This document shows, piece after piece, positions 45,005-53,083 of a stretch of DNA of 64,000 nt. Every line of letters starts with the position of its first letter. Positions within the stretch are counted from its first letter, which is position 1. The position numbers and the translations under genes were made by a program. Location of the stretch: the NCBI GenBank assembly GCA_947500385.1, contig CANMSA010000013.1, forward strand, positions 62,001-126,000. Reading direction: 5' to 3'. Source of the DNA: an uncultured Flavobacteriaceae bacterium (GTDB taxonomy: Bacteria > Bacteroidota > Bacteroidia > Flavobacteriales > Flavobacteriaceae). Under the pieces are notes generated by a model, which did not search any database, was not told where the DNA came from, and saw only the letters and a list, made by a program, of their open reading frames with translations.

Positions 45005-45598
45005 TTGAACTACAAAGAATCACATACGCTAATTCTAAACAATATAGCTAGGTTCATTGATTTAACAGAGTTGGAAAAGCAAAAATACCTCTCTTTACTT
45101 ACTGAAACAAAAGTAACAAAGAAGGCATTTTTAATGCAGGCTAACGATGTGGCCAAATATGAATATTTTATAACAAAAGGTTGCTTAAAGGTTTACACCT
45201 TAGATGAAGATGGTACACCCCACATATCCATGTTTGCGGTTGAGGGGTATTGGACCGGTGATATGGCTAGTTTTATGACCAAAGAACCCACACGCTATTT
45301 TATTAAGGCCACGGAGCATTCAGAATTATTAGGCATATCTAGGCCTAATTATGATTTACTTTTTCAGGAAATACCAAAATTCGAAAAGTTTTATCGTATG
45401 CTGTATCAAAGGTCTCTGGTAAATTATATCAGACGTTCAAACCACGGTATTTCCTTAACGGCGGAGGAACGATATATCGAGTTTAAAAAGAAATATCCAA
45501 ATGTGGTAAATAGAATTACCCAAAAAGACTTAGCCGGTTATATTGGTATTACACCAGAATTTATGAGTAAGATTATTACAAAAGTCAACCAAAAGTAA
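45005..45598 (+). CDS. Crp/Fnr family transcriptional regulator
   Basis: 197 residues. The N-terminal beta barrel (about 25-130, KKAFLMQANDVAKYEYFITKG) belongs to the cNMP-binding superfamily. The C-terminal helix-turn-helix (ITQKDLAGYIGITPEFMSKI) is typical of the Bacteroidota Crp-like group. Start is TTG. It heads a group encoding a barrel-like protein, a DoxX protein and a FMN reductase, which it may control; the signal is unknown. Confidence 0.9.
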   Translation: MNYKESHTLILNNIARFIDLTELEKQKYLSLLTETKVTKKAFLMQANDVAKYEYFITKGCLKVYTLDEDGTPHISMFAVEGYWTGDMASFMTKEPTRYFIKATEHSELLGISRPNYDLLFQEIPKFEKFYRMLYQRSLVNYIRRSNHGISLTAEERYIEFKKKYPNVVNRITQKDLAGYIGITPEFMSKIITKVNQK

Positions 45599-45651
45599 AA
45601 GTCTTAAACTAGTTCATTTTTTTTCATGTGTTCCCATCGGAATTTTGAAGC

Positions 45652-46293
45652 ATGAAAAAAATACTATTCATCGCTTCACTTCTTTCCTTAGGGCTTGTTC
45701 ATCACTTGCAAGCACAATTTACCCAAGTTGAACTGTTTACAGGATTAGATAAAACAGATTTTACAATATTCTCTAGTCATCCTATTAATAAAAGTCGGAC
45801 GCTGCTTGTAAATACGCTCGCTTTTTTCCAAAAATTCAAAAGAGAGCACCAAGAATTTAATGAGGTCGGTGTACAACCAACATTGTTTTGGAATGTTACC
45901 AAAACCCTTGCTATAGGGTCTTCCATATACTATAACAGTTTTGCAGGCTATTCTGAACGGCTCTCAGCGAAGTACGTATTCAAAAGTTCACTCCTGATAT
46001 TTGTATTGATGCCAACCGTTGCGTACTCAGAGCAAACGAATACTATTTATGCAGAAGTATTTGTGCAAATTCAATATAACAAACCTCTAAATGATAATCT
46101 ATCGCTCTGGTTAAATGGTCAGTTCTTAACCATTTGGGACGAGTTTAGATTGCATTCAAGAAGTTATCAGCAGTATAGAATTGGTCTGTCCTTTTATGAC
46201 CATCAGGCAGGTGTTGGTTTAGATATTGACCAATACGGATTGAAGCCGATAGAAAAAATATCCCTAGGATTTTATTATCGAATAAGTATATAG
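45652..46293 (+). CDS. Secreted beta-rich protein, probable outer-membrane barrel
   Basis: 213 residues with a signal peptide cleaved near LQAQF. The rest alternates hydrophobic and polar residues in strand-length blocks and ends with an aromatic-rich strand (KISLGFYYRISI), as in outer-membrane beta barrels. No family was recognised. It lies between a Crp regulator and DoxX and may form part of a small envelope response unit. Confidence 0.75.
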   Translation: MKKILFIASLLSLGLVHHLQAQFTQVELFTGLDKTDFTIFSSHPINKSRTLLVNTLAFFQKFKREHQEFNEVGVQPTLFWNVTKTLAIGSSIYYNSFAGYSERLSAKYVFKSSLLIFVLMPTVAYSEQTNTIYAEVFVQIQYNKPLNDNLSLWLNGQFLTIWDEFRLHSRSYQQYRIGLSFYDHQAGVGLDIDQYGLKPIEKISLGFYYRISI

Positions 46294-46314
46294 TCAATTT
46301 AACTCTTACACATT

Positions 46315-46767
46315 ATGAAAAATTCAGTAAAACAACTTTTAAGAACAACCCCAAACATAGGATATAGTATCGCCCGGTGGACTCTAGGTCTCGTCCTATT
46401 CCCGCATGGTGTACAAAAATTATTAGGGCTCTTTGGCGGATATGGCTATTCCGCAACAATGGAATCATTGACAACCCATATGAACTTACCCAGTATGATA
46501 GCCTTCTCGGTAATAATGATTGAGTTTTTTGGCTCAATTTCATTAATTCTAGGATTCATCGGTAGGTTTTGGGCCTTGTCACTTGTAGGTATGTTCACAG
46601 GCATTATCATAACTACACAGCTGGAACATGGCTTTTTTATGAATTGGTTTGGTAATCAAGCAGGTGAAGGATACGAATATTCGCTTCTAATTATCGGTCT
46701 TGCTTTAAGTGTGTTAGTCAATGGAAGTGGAAAATGGTCCGCCGATGGTTTAATCTCAAAAAAATAG
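46315..46767 (+). CDS. DoxX family membrane protein
   Basis: 150 residues with four membrane helices and the family start ARWTLGLVLFPHGVQKLLGLFGGYG. DoxX-type proteins occur in quinone- and thiol-linked redox systems. It is followed by a FMN reductase five bases later, consistent with a redox function. Confidence 0.92.
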   Translation: MKNSVKQLLRTTPNIGYSIARWTLGLVLFPHGVQKLLGLFGGYGYSATMESLTTHMNLPSMIAFSVIMIEFFGSISLILGFIGRFWALSLVGMFTGIIITTQLEHGFFMNWFGNQAGEGYEYSLLIIGLALSVLVNGSGKWSADGLISKK

Positions 46768-46772
46768 AAAAA

Positions 46773-47309
46773 ATGAAGAAAATAATCACAATTGCAGGAA
46801 GTAATAGTCAAAAATCTATTAACAGGAGTTTGCTGTCTTATACTAACAGCTTATTGGAGAAGGTAAAAATCGTTTCAATTGACTTAAACGATTATGTTCT
46901 ACCAATATATGGAGTTGATTTTGAAGCTGAAAATGGTATCCCTATCGCTATTAAAAGACTAGACGCATTATTTGATAAGGCTGATGGATTTATAATTGCT
47001 TTGGCAGAACACAATGGGACTTACACGACAGCATTTAAAAATATAATAGACTGGTTGTCTCGTGTAAATATGAACATATGGAGAGAAAAGCCAATGCTTT
47101 TAATGGCCGCTTCACCAGGCGGTAGAGGTGGCACAACTGTCTTACAGTCTGCAAAAACCTATTTCCCCTATCTTGGAGCGATGATAGTTTCAGATTTCTC
47201 GTTACCAAATTTCTACGATAATTTTTCAGAAAATAAAATCATAAATAATGAATTGAGAGAAGCATTAGACAAAAAAATAAGGCGCTTTGAACAGCATTTG
47301 CACAATTAA
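46773..47309 (+). CDS. NADPH-dependent FMN reductase family protein
   Basis: 178 residues with a flavodoxin-like fold. The FMN phosphate loop ITIAGSNSQKSINRSLL opens the protein. LAEHNGTYTTAFKNIIDWLSR and LMAASPGGRGGTTVLQ are the second and third flavin-contacting motifs. The ATG at 46773 is preferred over a GTG at 46734 that overlaps doxX. It transfers electrons from NAD(P)H to flavin, quinone or azo compounds. Confidence 0.92.
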   Translation: MKKIITIAGSNSQKSINRSLLSYTNSLLEKVKIVSIDLNDYVLPIYGVDFEAENGIPIAIKRLDALFDKADGFIIALAEHNGTYTTAFKNIIDWLSRVNMNIWREKPMLLMAASPGGRGGTTVLQSAKTYFPYLGAMIVSDFSLPNFYDNFSENKIINNELREALDKKIRRFEQHLHN

Positions 47310-47337
47310 AGAGCTATTGTCAACAACATGCATCAGT

Positions 47338-47378
47338 AATAGCGATTTGAACTAAGATTCAAATCGCTATTCTTTTTT
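47338..47378 (+). terminator. Strong terminator after the FMN reductase
   Basis: A perfect 14-base-pair stem (47338-47351 with 47358-47371), a six-base loop and CTTTTTT. It closes the Crp/barrel/DoxX/FMN group. Confidence 0.88.
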
Positions 47379-47520
47379 AATTTGTAATTTACTTTTGTGT
47401 AGATCAAACCACGCACAGGGTAAAATTCAGCAGCCTACAAAAAACGGACGCCCCGGTGACCATTGCCGTGTTGTTTTAGGGAAACACTTTTCCCTGTGCC
47501 CACCTGCAGGCAGGTATGCT

Positions 47521-47636
47521 TCGTTTCTTTTGGACCAACAAAAGAAATGAACAGGGTCTTTGTGAAAACGAACCGTCATCGCATTGCCTTTGTAAAACCG
47601 CAGGTGTACGCCCGTCCTTTTTCTTCAAAAATGAAT
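47521..47636. repeat. Direct repeat copy 1 with internal hairpin
   Basis: About 116 bases, nearly identical to 47780-47895. It begins with the inverted repeat TTTCTTTTG-N6-CAAAAGAAA (47524-47547). Confidence 0.75.
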
Positions 47637-47779
47637 CGCTCCGGTACAACGACGGTGCTTTTTCGACAGGATAGTCGCGGCAACGCTTCTAATTGCAAGC
47701 CGATAGGCCGCGAAGCTTGCAAGGCGGTTTTCGACCAACAGTCGAAAAATCCCTTCGAAAAAGGGTCTTTTTCTTTGGT

Positions 47780-47895
47780 TCGTTTCTTTTGGACAAGCAA
47801 AAGAAATGAACAGGGTCTTTATGAAAACGAACCGTCATCACATTGCCTTTGTAAAACCGCGGGTGTACGCCCCCCATCTTCCTTCAAAAATGAAT
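47780..47895. repeat. Direct repeat copy 2 with internal hairpin
   Basis: Second copy, offset by 259 bases, with the same hairpin at 47783-47806. Differences to copy 1 are scattered, so the duplication is not recent. Confidence 0.75.
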
Positions 47896-48099
47896 TTTCC
47901 CCTTACATAAACCTGTGTATTTTTCTGTGTGGAAAGCCGTAAGAAGGGTTTAGGATATTTTCCTATCTTCAGGCCTCCTCTTTTCTTTCCAGTTCCTCTT
48001 ACTTCTTGCGTTGGTATAAAAGTGCGTATCTATTTCTTTAACCCTCCTTTTTGGTGGGATAAGGATGCATTTTACATCTATATAAACAAGTTGGCTACA

Positions 48100-48819
48100 A
48101 TGCAAAAAAGAATGACAAGCAAATTAGAAGACATACATCAAGGACTACACAACAAGTTCGCGGACAACCTCAAACAATCCTTGGTAGAGAAGAATTCTGA
48201 CCTTGAGGAAATGGAGGTCAAGGCCAGAGCAGCCTATTTCCTTGGAGAAATCCTATTCAAAGACAGAAATATTACTGACACACAACGAGAAGTTACCAAA
48301 ATATTTCACGAAATATTCACTGACTTTACGGTAGCATCTTATTTAAGTTGTTGTGCCATTGACAACGCTGCCAGAATTGTTCTTAGGCGAATCTTAGAAC
48401 TTGGGATTGCAACTGTTTACCTGTGGGATTTACCATACAAGTTTTGGAATTGGAATAACTATGACGACCACAGCAATGACTTGAATTTTAAAGAAATGTT
48501 GGACTACCTAAACAACAGAGGATATGTAGATTTTGTCAACAAAGAGAATGACACTACTTTGACGCGCTTGATTAATAAAGAATCTGTAGGCAAGACTTAT
48601 CGTGAGTTAAGTAATGTGATACATGGCAAGTCAATAACTTTTGAATCTCTTGATGAAGATAGCTTTGGATATAAAGAAGCCGATTTATCCGAACTTGTTG
48701 ATTACACTTGTAAAATTGAAAACACTCTTCTTTCAATTTGGAAGGCACGATTTCCAAAACATTTTCATCAGCTGGAAGAAAAGTTAACCCCGATAACAAA
48801 GTATACTTATGAGTACTAA
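48100..48819 (+). CDS. HEPN-like protein with Rx6H motif (candidate defence component)
   Basis: 239 residues, mostly helical, no signal or membrane helix. Helical regions at 30-80 and 85-110 (ASYLSCCAIDNAARIVLRRILELG) are followed by a C-terminal block with YRELSNVIHGK, which places R168 and H175 in the Rx4-6H pattern of HEPN nucleases and HEPN-like folds. ATG 48100 is preferred; an in-frame codon at 47929 would translate repeat sequence. Its end overlaps the ATPase gene by 11 bases. A/T-rich composition and context suggest acquisition. No exact family was recognised. Confidence 0.7.
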   Translation: MQKRMTSKLEDIHQGLHNKFADNLKQSLVEKNSDLEEMEVKARAAYFLGEILFKDRNITDTQREVTKIFHEIFTDFTVASYLSCCAIDNAARIVLRRILELGIATVYLWDLPYKFWNWNNYDDHSNDLNFKEMLDYLNNRGYVDFVNKENDTTLTRLINKESVGKTYRELSNVIHGKSITFESLDEDSFGYKEADLSELVDYTCKIENTLLSIWKARFPKHFHQLEEKLTPITKYTYEY

Positions 48820-50548
48820 TACCACGCAAGAAATGGACTTGCTACAGGCAGCAAGATGTGAAGATTTAAAGTACAATGAGATTAAAGACCTGACTGTCCT
48901 CAGCAGTTATGAGCGAGCCGTAGTTGACAAGTTGAAACTTTCTGGAGCCCACTTACTCCAAGGAGCAAGAGGTGTTGGGAAGTCGCAATTACTCAGACAA
49001 GCCGAGATTGAAATGAATGATGATTTTTCAAATGCGAAAAAGCTATCAGTATACATCAACTTTAAGACTAGTCCGTTACTTGAAGGTGTAAACATAAATG
49101 ACAGAGATGCCTTTCAAGTTTGGGTAGGAGCAAAAATTTTGCAAAGCATTCATAAGAAACTCTTGTTTTTAAATCTTATTGACCCTCAGGATGCTGACGA
49201 CCCATACCAAAGAATATTTAATCTTGGGGGAATGAATCTAACCCAAGATTTTCTTGTAGAGAAAATTCATCAAATCCAAAACTATGCTCTTGCTCCTGAT
49301 CAAGTAGATGAGTCACATAAAATTGGAGAGGAATTCATTAATAAGGTCAATGACATAACTTTTATAAGAGAAACGCTCATTACGCTGGTCGAAAAACTTG
49401 GTTTAGACAGAATCATTTTTCTATTCGATGAGGTTGCGCATACTTTCATACCTGCACAGCAAGAGGTCTTCTTTGAAATATACAAACTCCTTCATGGCAA
49501 CTCAATTGCTGTGAAAGCAGCAGTTTACCCAACTGTTACATCTTACGGAAAAAACTTTGAAATAGGCCATGATGCGATACTTATTTCACTTGATAGATTT
49601 GAGACAGGCTCAGGGCTTCGCGATATGCGAGAATTATTCAGAGAAATTTTTAATAAAAGAACCAACGAAAACAGTGCACTTAGAAAAAAGATCTATGCTA
49701 AAGGTGAGCTCTTAGACCAATGTATCTATATGTCTTCTGGCAACCCAAGAGCATTTTTACACATCCTTTTAAGAGCCTGGGATAAGGGTTATAATGCTTA
49801 TGGAGTGAGTACCGCCATTCAAGAGTACGTTGACGCTGAACTAATTCCTTACCATAATCAAGTTGCAAGAAGACTACCAAGGTTTGCCAATCATGTATCA
49901 AACGGAATTGGGCTTTCCAGAAATTATTTAATACAAGAAATCCGAGAAAAGAATGCACGTGAGAAGAAATCGGGGTATCAATCCGCCTTTTTCACTATCG
50001 ATAGAGACATTTCGCCAAATCTTAAAATATCGTTGGATTTGTTATGCTATTCCGGGATTCTTACAAGAAAAGGCACGGTGAAAATAGCTGGAAAGAGAAC
50101 TGGACAGCGGTATATGGTTCATTTAGCCTTGATGCTTACTGAGAAAGCATTTAATACTAATGACATTTTAGAAGCAGTGAACGCACTAAGCCTTACAGAC
50201 TATCGTGAATTCAGTAGCTCTGATCCAAAGATTGATGAGTATGCTAAAAAAATAAAAGAGGGCGGAGACTTATGTAGCAACTGTGGAGAGGAAATCTCAC
50301 TTGAAGCAAAGTTCTGTGGACAATGTGGCACAAAGGTCGAAAGAACTTCTTTGATTAGTCTTTTACTTGAGGACTCAATAAATCAAATCTCCATAACTCC
50401 AGGAGTAACAAGTAGAATTATTCCCGAGTATCCTAAAGTTGGAGACTTATTACAAGCGACAAAAGAAGATTTAATGCAGATAGATTACATAGGACCAGTC
50501 CGGTCGAGAATAGTGAAGAATGCAGTTGAAGAATATATCTCTGGGTAA
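48809..50548 (+). CDS. P-loop ATPase with zinc ribbon and helix-hairpin-helix tail (candidate defence component)
   Basis: 579 residues. Walker A QGARGVGKSQ (51-60) and Walker B RIIFLFDEVAH (201-211) belong to an AAA/STAND-like, ORC-type ATPase. A C-terminal winged-helix-like stretch follows (about 350-440, with LLCYSGILTRKGTVKI). Then comes a four-cysteine zinc ribbon (C489, C492, C503, C506; CSNCGEEISLEAKFCGQCG). The end is a helix-hairpin-helix-like tail (LLQATKEDLMQIDYIGPVRSRI, about 545-570). These domains suggest DNA sensing. Translationally coupled to the HEPN-like gene. Confidence 0.8.
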   Translation: MSTNTTQEMDLLQAARCEDLKYNEIKDLTVLSSYERAVVDKLKLSGAHLLQGARGVGKSQLLRQAEIEMNDDFSNAKKLSVYINFKTSPLLEGVNINDRDAFQVWVGAKILQSIHKKLLFLNLIDPQDADDPYQRIFNLGGMNLTQDFLVEKIHQIQNYALAPDQVDESHKIGEEFINKVNDITFIRETLITLVEKLGLDRIIFLFDEVAHTFIPAQQEVFFEIYKLLHGNSIAVKAAVYPTVTSYGKNFEIGHDAILISLDRFETGSGLRDMRELFREIFNKRTNENSALRKKIYAKGELLDQCIYMSSGNPRAFLHILLRAWDKGYNAYGVSTAIQEYVDAELIPYHNQVARRLPRFANHVSNGIGLSRNYLIQEIREKNAREKKSGYQSAFFTIDRDISPNLKISLDLLCYSGILTRKGTVKIAGKRTGQRYMVHLALMLTEKAFNTNDILEAVNALSLTDYREFSSSDPKIDEYAKKIKEGGDLCSNCGEEISLEAKFCGQCGTKVERTSLISLLLEDSINQISITPGVTSRIIPEYPKVGDLLQATKEDLMQIDYIGPVRSRIVKNAVEEYISG

Positions 50549-50568
50549 AAAGCACTGTGACCAATAAG

Positions 50569-50616
50569 GGCTAAAAAATCATAGCTGTCCTTTGGGACAG
50601 CAATGCTTTTTAGCCA
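50569..50616 (+). terminator. Long hairpin after the ATPase gene
   Basis: GGCTAAAAA pairs with TTTTTAGCC around an inner GCTGTCC/GGACAGC stem. The T-run fits a terminator. The 48-base double hairpin could also be a recombination or processing signal. Confidence 0.5.
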
Positions 50617-50675
50617 GACCATTATGCACAAACATCATAAAAATCAAGTAAACTGACTAAATAATTAAACATAGA

Positions 50676-51284
50676 ATGCAAAGCTATCTATATAGAAATG
50701 ATGAACGGATAAAAAGTGTTTTCTCCCAATTCATGAAAGAATTGCCAACTAAGAAAAGTTCTGAGAAATCTAAAGGAGCAGAAGGTAGTATCTCAGGAGG
50801 GTTTTTGGAATTTTTCAAAGCTTCGACAAAAGGTTCTTTAGGAAAAAAAACAATAACTGAATCAATAGAAACTCCAGAGAATATGATATCAGCGTTAATA
50901 AATATAGACCCAGTTAAAAAATTCATCAGTCAAATCTCAGTTAATTCTGATTGGAATACAGTCAATCAAGGTGATTTAATAATATTTAGGGGAGACTTAG
51001 AATTCGATTCTTATGGATTAACTAAGGAGCAATTATGGGACGCCACTTATGATGATATTGGCAATAGAGAAATACGGCATGATTTAAGACTAAAAGGGAA
51101 AATTGCTGATAAAAAAGTCGAGATGCCGTTCTCATCAAATCATGTTACGGGAACTTCTCAATTTACTGTTTTGTGTCATGCAACGTTTGATAAAATGGAG
51201 GGAATTGCTATTATAATCGGAAGTACAAGGTCAGAATCAATAATGTTACAACCCTTGGCATTTGGTAATGGTTTTTTCAACTAA
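50676..51284 (+). CDS. Unrecognised 202-residue protein next to the candidate defence pair
   Basis: No signal, no membrane helix. It begins SYLYRNDERIKSVFSQF, followed by a lysine/serine-rich stretch and a beta-rich C-terminal half (QGDLIIFRGDLEFDSYG, FTVLCHATFDKMEGIAIIIG). The opening faintly resembles defence-associated DUF6414-type proteins, but the match is weak. It lies 127 bases after the ATPase gene, separated by a hairpin, on the same strand, and is low in GC. It might belong to the same module or be an independent cassette. Confidence 0.65.
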   Translation: MQSYLYRNDERIKSVFSQFMKELPTKKSSEKSKGAEGSISGGFLEFFKASTKGSLGKKTITESIETPENMISALINIDPVKKFISQISVNSDWNTVNQGDLIIFRGDLEFDSYGLTKEQLWDATYDDIGNREIRHDLRLKGKIADKKVEMPFSSNHVTGTSQFTVLCHATFDKMEGIAIIIGSTRSESIMLQPLAFGNGFFN

Positions 51285-51288
51285 AACC

Positions 51289-51371
51289 CCCACGCTGGCG
51301 CGAGTGTCACACTCGTGTCCCAGTCCTGGCAAGCCTTGTTGGTCTTGAATCGTAACTAGAGCTTCTTGGGC
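51289..51371. repeat. REP-like module A, copy 1
   Basis: Shares 78 of 84 aligned positions with 52363-52446. Contains the palindrome CGAGTGT-C-ACACTCG (51301-51315). Confidence 0.7.
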
Positions 51372-51390
51372 ATATCGTTATCGCCCAGCT

Positions 51391-51500
51391 CAAAGCCTTT
51401 ATGTAAAGTAGAAAAATAGTACCTTGTTGGTACTGCCGACCGGCACTATTAAATAGAAATAACGTACTATAAGGTTTATACAATTGTTGTGCATAATTTA
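51391..51500. repeat. Module B repeat, copy 1 (cassette-boundary-like)
   Basis: 110 bases matching 54041-54150 without gaps at about 93 positions. Contains a GCCGACCGGC hairpin, and ends with ACAATTGTTGTGCATAATTT just before the next gene. Confidence 0.7.
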
Positions 51501-51513
51501 ACCAAACAAAAAC

Positions 51514-51957
51514 TTGAAAAGACTATTCATCTTGACTTTGCTTTCTTTTTTGGGTTGTAAAAACGAACCAGTCTGTACTATAAATGAAAATAACGCTGGA
51601 AAAGAAATCTATGATTTGGACGAGGCGACCTGTTTCATTGCTTTAAAACTGAACAAGAAAAAGTCTGACTTGAAATTGATTCGCAGTGCTCTAATTGTAG
51701 AGGAAAACTATATGAGCAAAATTGGACTGACCACAGAAAATCCGAATCCCGAAAGTGAACCTGAATTGAATGCAGAATTGGACATTAACCAAATGGCGGA
51801 ATATGCTCTAAATGAAGGGAAAGTGGAATTAACAAAAGAGGATTTACACGAAATCTATGATGCCGAAATTGAGTATTTGATGTTCATTGGAGTAGTAAAA
51901 AAACAAATAAACGAATATGCCATTTCCATTAGACGAAAAATATATAAAAGAAACTGA
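51514..51957 (+). CDS. Small lipoprotein, function unknown
   Basis: 147 residues with TTG start, signal LFILTLLSFLGCKNE and acidic mature part with many Glu/Asn (ENPNPESEPELNAELDINQ). No family was recognised. Its 3' end overlaps the next gene by 41 bases in another frame. A low-GC orphan gene with module-B repeat directly upstream. Confidence 0.65.
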   Translation: MKRLFILTLLSFLGCKNEPVCTINENNAGKEIYDLDEATCFIALKLNKKKSDLKLIRSALIVEENYMSKIGLTTENPNPESEPELNAELDINQMAEYALNEGKVELTKEDLHEIYDAEIEYLMFIGVVKKQINEYAISIRRKIYKRN

Positions 51958-52354
51958 ATCGGAATTGAACGTGAAGTTCCCATCAGAATTTAAAAACCGA
52001 ATGATAAAATCAAATGGCGGAGAATTATTGATTTCGGACGAGTTTGAATTTGAACTGTATCCATTCTTCGATAAAACTGACCGAAAAAGAATAAGTCGGA
52101 CTTGTAATCACATCGGGCTTGAAACTAAAAACGCTCGTGAATGGAATGGGTTTCCTGACAACGGAATTGCAATTGGAGCGGATGGATATGGAAATCAACT
52201 AATGTTAACACATAACGGAAATGGGAATTTAACTGACGAACTATATTTCTGGAATCACGAGACAAGACAAGTGGAAAAAATAGCTGAATCGATTAATAAA
52301 CTTCACGTTGTAAAGGGTTCATTCTGGAATAAAATAAAATCAAAGTTCAACTAA
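51917..52354 (+). CDS. SMI1/KNR4 (SUKH) family immunity-like protein
   Basis: 145 residues of the SUKH fold: PLDEKYIKETESELNVKFPSEFK, then the typical SNGGELL turn, a central region ending NGIAIGADGYGNQLML and the C-terminal ELYFWNHETRQV strand pair. SUKH proteins neutralise polymorphic toxins delivered by contact. No toxin gene is adjacent, so this is an orphan immunity-like gene. It overlaps the lipoprotein gene by 41 bases and may be coupled to it. Confidence 0.82.
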   Translation: MPFPLDEKYIKETESELNVKFPSEFKNRMIKSNGGELLISDEFEFELYPFFDKTDRKRISRTCNHIGLETKNAREWNGFPDNGIAIGADGYGNQLMLTHNGNGNLTDELYFWNHETRQVEKIAESINKLHVVKGSFWNKIKSKFN

Positions 52355-52610
52355 AAATTATGCCCACGCTGGCGCGAGTGTCGCACTCGTGCCCCAATCC
52401 TGGCAAGCCTTGATTGGTCTTGGATCATAACTAGAGCTTCTTGGGCCTATCTATGTCACTAAACTCAAAACCTTGCTACGGCCTTGAAAAAGTAACCACA
52501 TTAAGACCATGGTCATAGTTCAATTCAACCGATCTACACAGAAATATGGTAACTTGTTGATGTAACCGAATCTTTTATGCAAGGTAAACAACTGAACAAA
52601 AACAAATTGA
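52355..52610. other. Intergenic spacer with module A
   Basis: 256 bases with REP-like module A at its start and no gene. Its 3' half differs from the other spacers. Confidence 0.5.
52363..52446. repeat. REP-like module A, copy 2
   Basis: Second copy of the 84-base element. Its palindrome is CGAGTG-TCG-CACTCG (52375-52389). The stem is kept while the loop differs from copy 1, as in a conserved secondary structure. Confidence 0.7.
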
Positions 52611-53042
52611 ATGGGACTATTTGGAAAACTATTTGGCAGTAAAAAACTTAAAACGATTGATTCTGATTTTGGAGAAATCGAGAGTTTTAGTGTCCGTGGA
52701 AATAAGGTTGGATGGACATTTAAAAAGCAATTTCTTGATTCTGATATTGAGATTTTAATAGATGGAAATAAAGAAGGGCTTTCCGAATCTCAAAAACGTA
52801 CTTTGATAGCTGCGCTAAAAAACGAATCGGAAATCAAATCTGAATCGGAAAAAGCGCTGAAAGAACAATTTGGCAATGCCGAAATGGAATTTGTATCGAT
52901 AGAAAAACATTTTGATGTAAGCAGTATTTCAGTAAACGACAATGGATTTGAATTAACATTTCAAGAAAAAGAAGATCCCTATTATTACTTTAATGTACAT
53001 TTTGAGAATAATAAACAAGTGGGAGTTTCAATAGATGGATGA
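52611..53042 (+). CDS. Small hypothetical protein, possible immunity-type
   Basis: 143 residues starting MGLFGKLFGSKKLKTID, a start seen in many orphan immunity-like proteins of Bacteroidota. A central segment (KQFLDSDIEILIDGNKEGLSE) and a C-terminal beta pair (NGFELTFQEKEDPYYYFNVHF) follow. No family was identified with confidence. Low GC. Followed by a frameshifted hydrolase gene. Confidence 0.6.
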   Translation: MGLFGKLFGSKKLKTIDSDFGEIESFSVRGNKVGWTFKKQFLDSDIEILIDGNKEGLSESQKRTLIAALKNESEIKSESEKALKEQFGNAEMEFVSIEKHFDVSSISVNDNGFELTFQEKEDPYYYFNVHFENNKQVGVSIDG

Positions 53043-53083
53043 TCCGAGTAAAAACAACCACTGTTAGTTATAATTCAAACAGA

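Larger units (their letters stand above)
47379..48099. other. Hairpin-rich non-coding zone
   Basis: About 720 bases without a credible gene. A long frame across it arises from the repeats. It holds two long direct repeats (47521-47636, 47780-47895) and several small hairpins such as TTTTCGAC/GTCGAAAA near 47730. The zone borders the accessory region. Confidence 0.6.

Noticed and set aside
47463-47942. A 159-codon open frame across the repeat zone
   Set aside because: It runs through both direct repeats and repeats its own amino-acid pattern, has no domain features, and continues into hairpin sequence. It is best explained as open by chance in a repeat.
47929-48099. N-terminal extension of the HEPN-like gene
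   Set aside because: The upstream in-frame codons translate non-conserved, hydrophobic, proline-rich sequence derived from the end of the second direct repeat. The ATG at 48100 gives a coherent helical protein.
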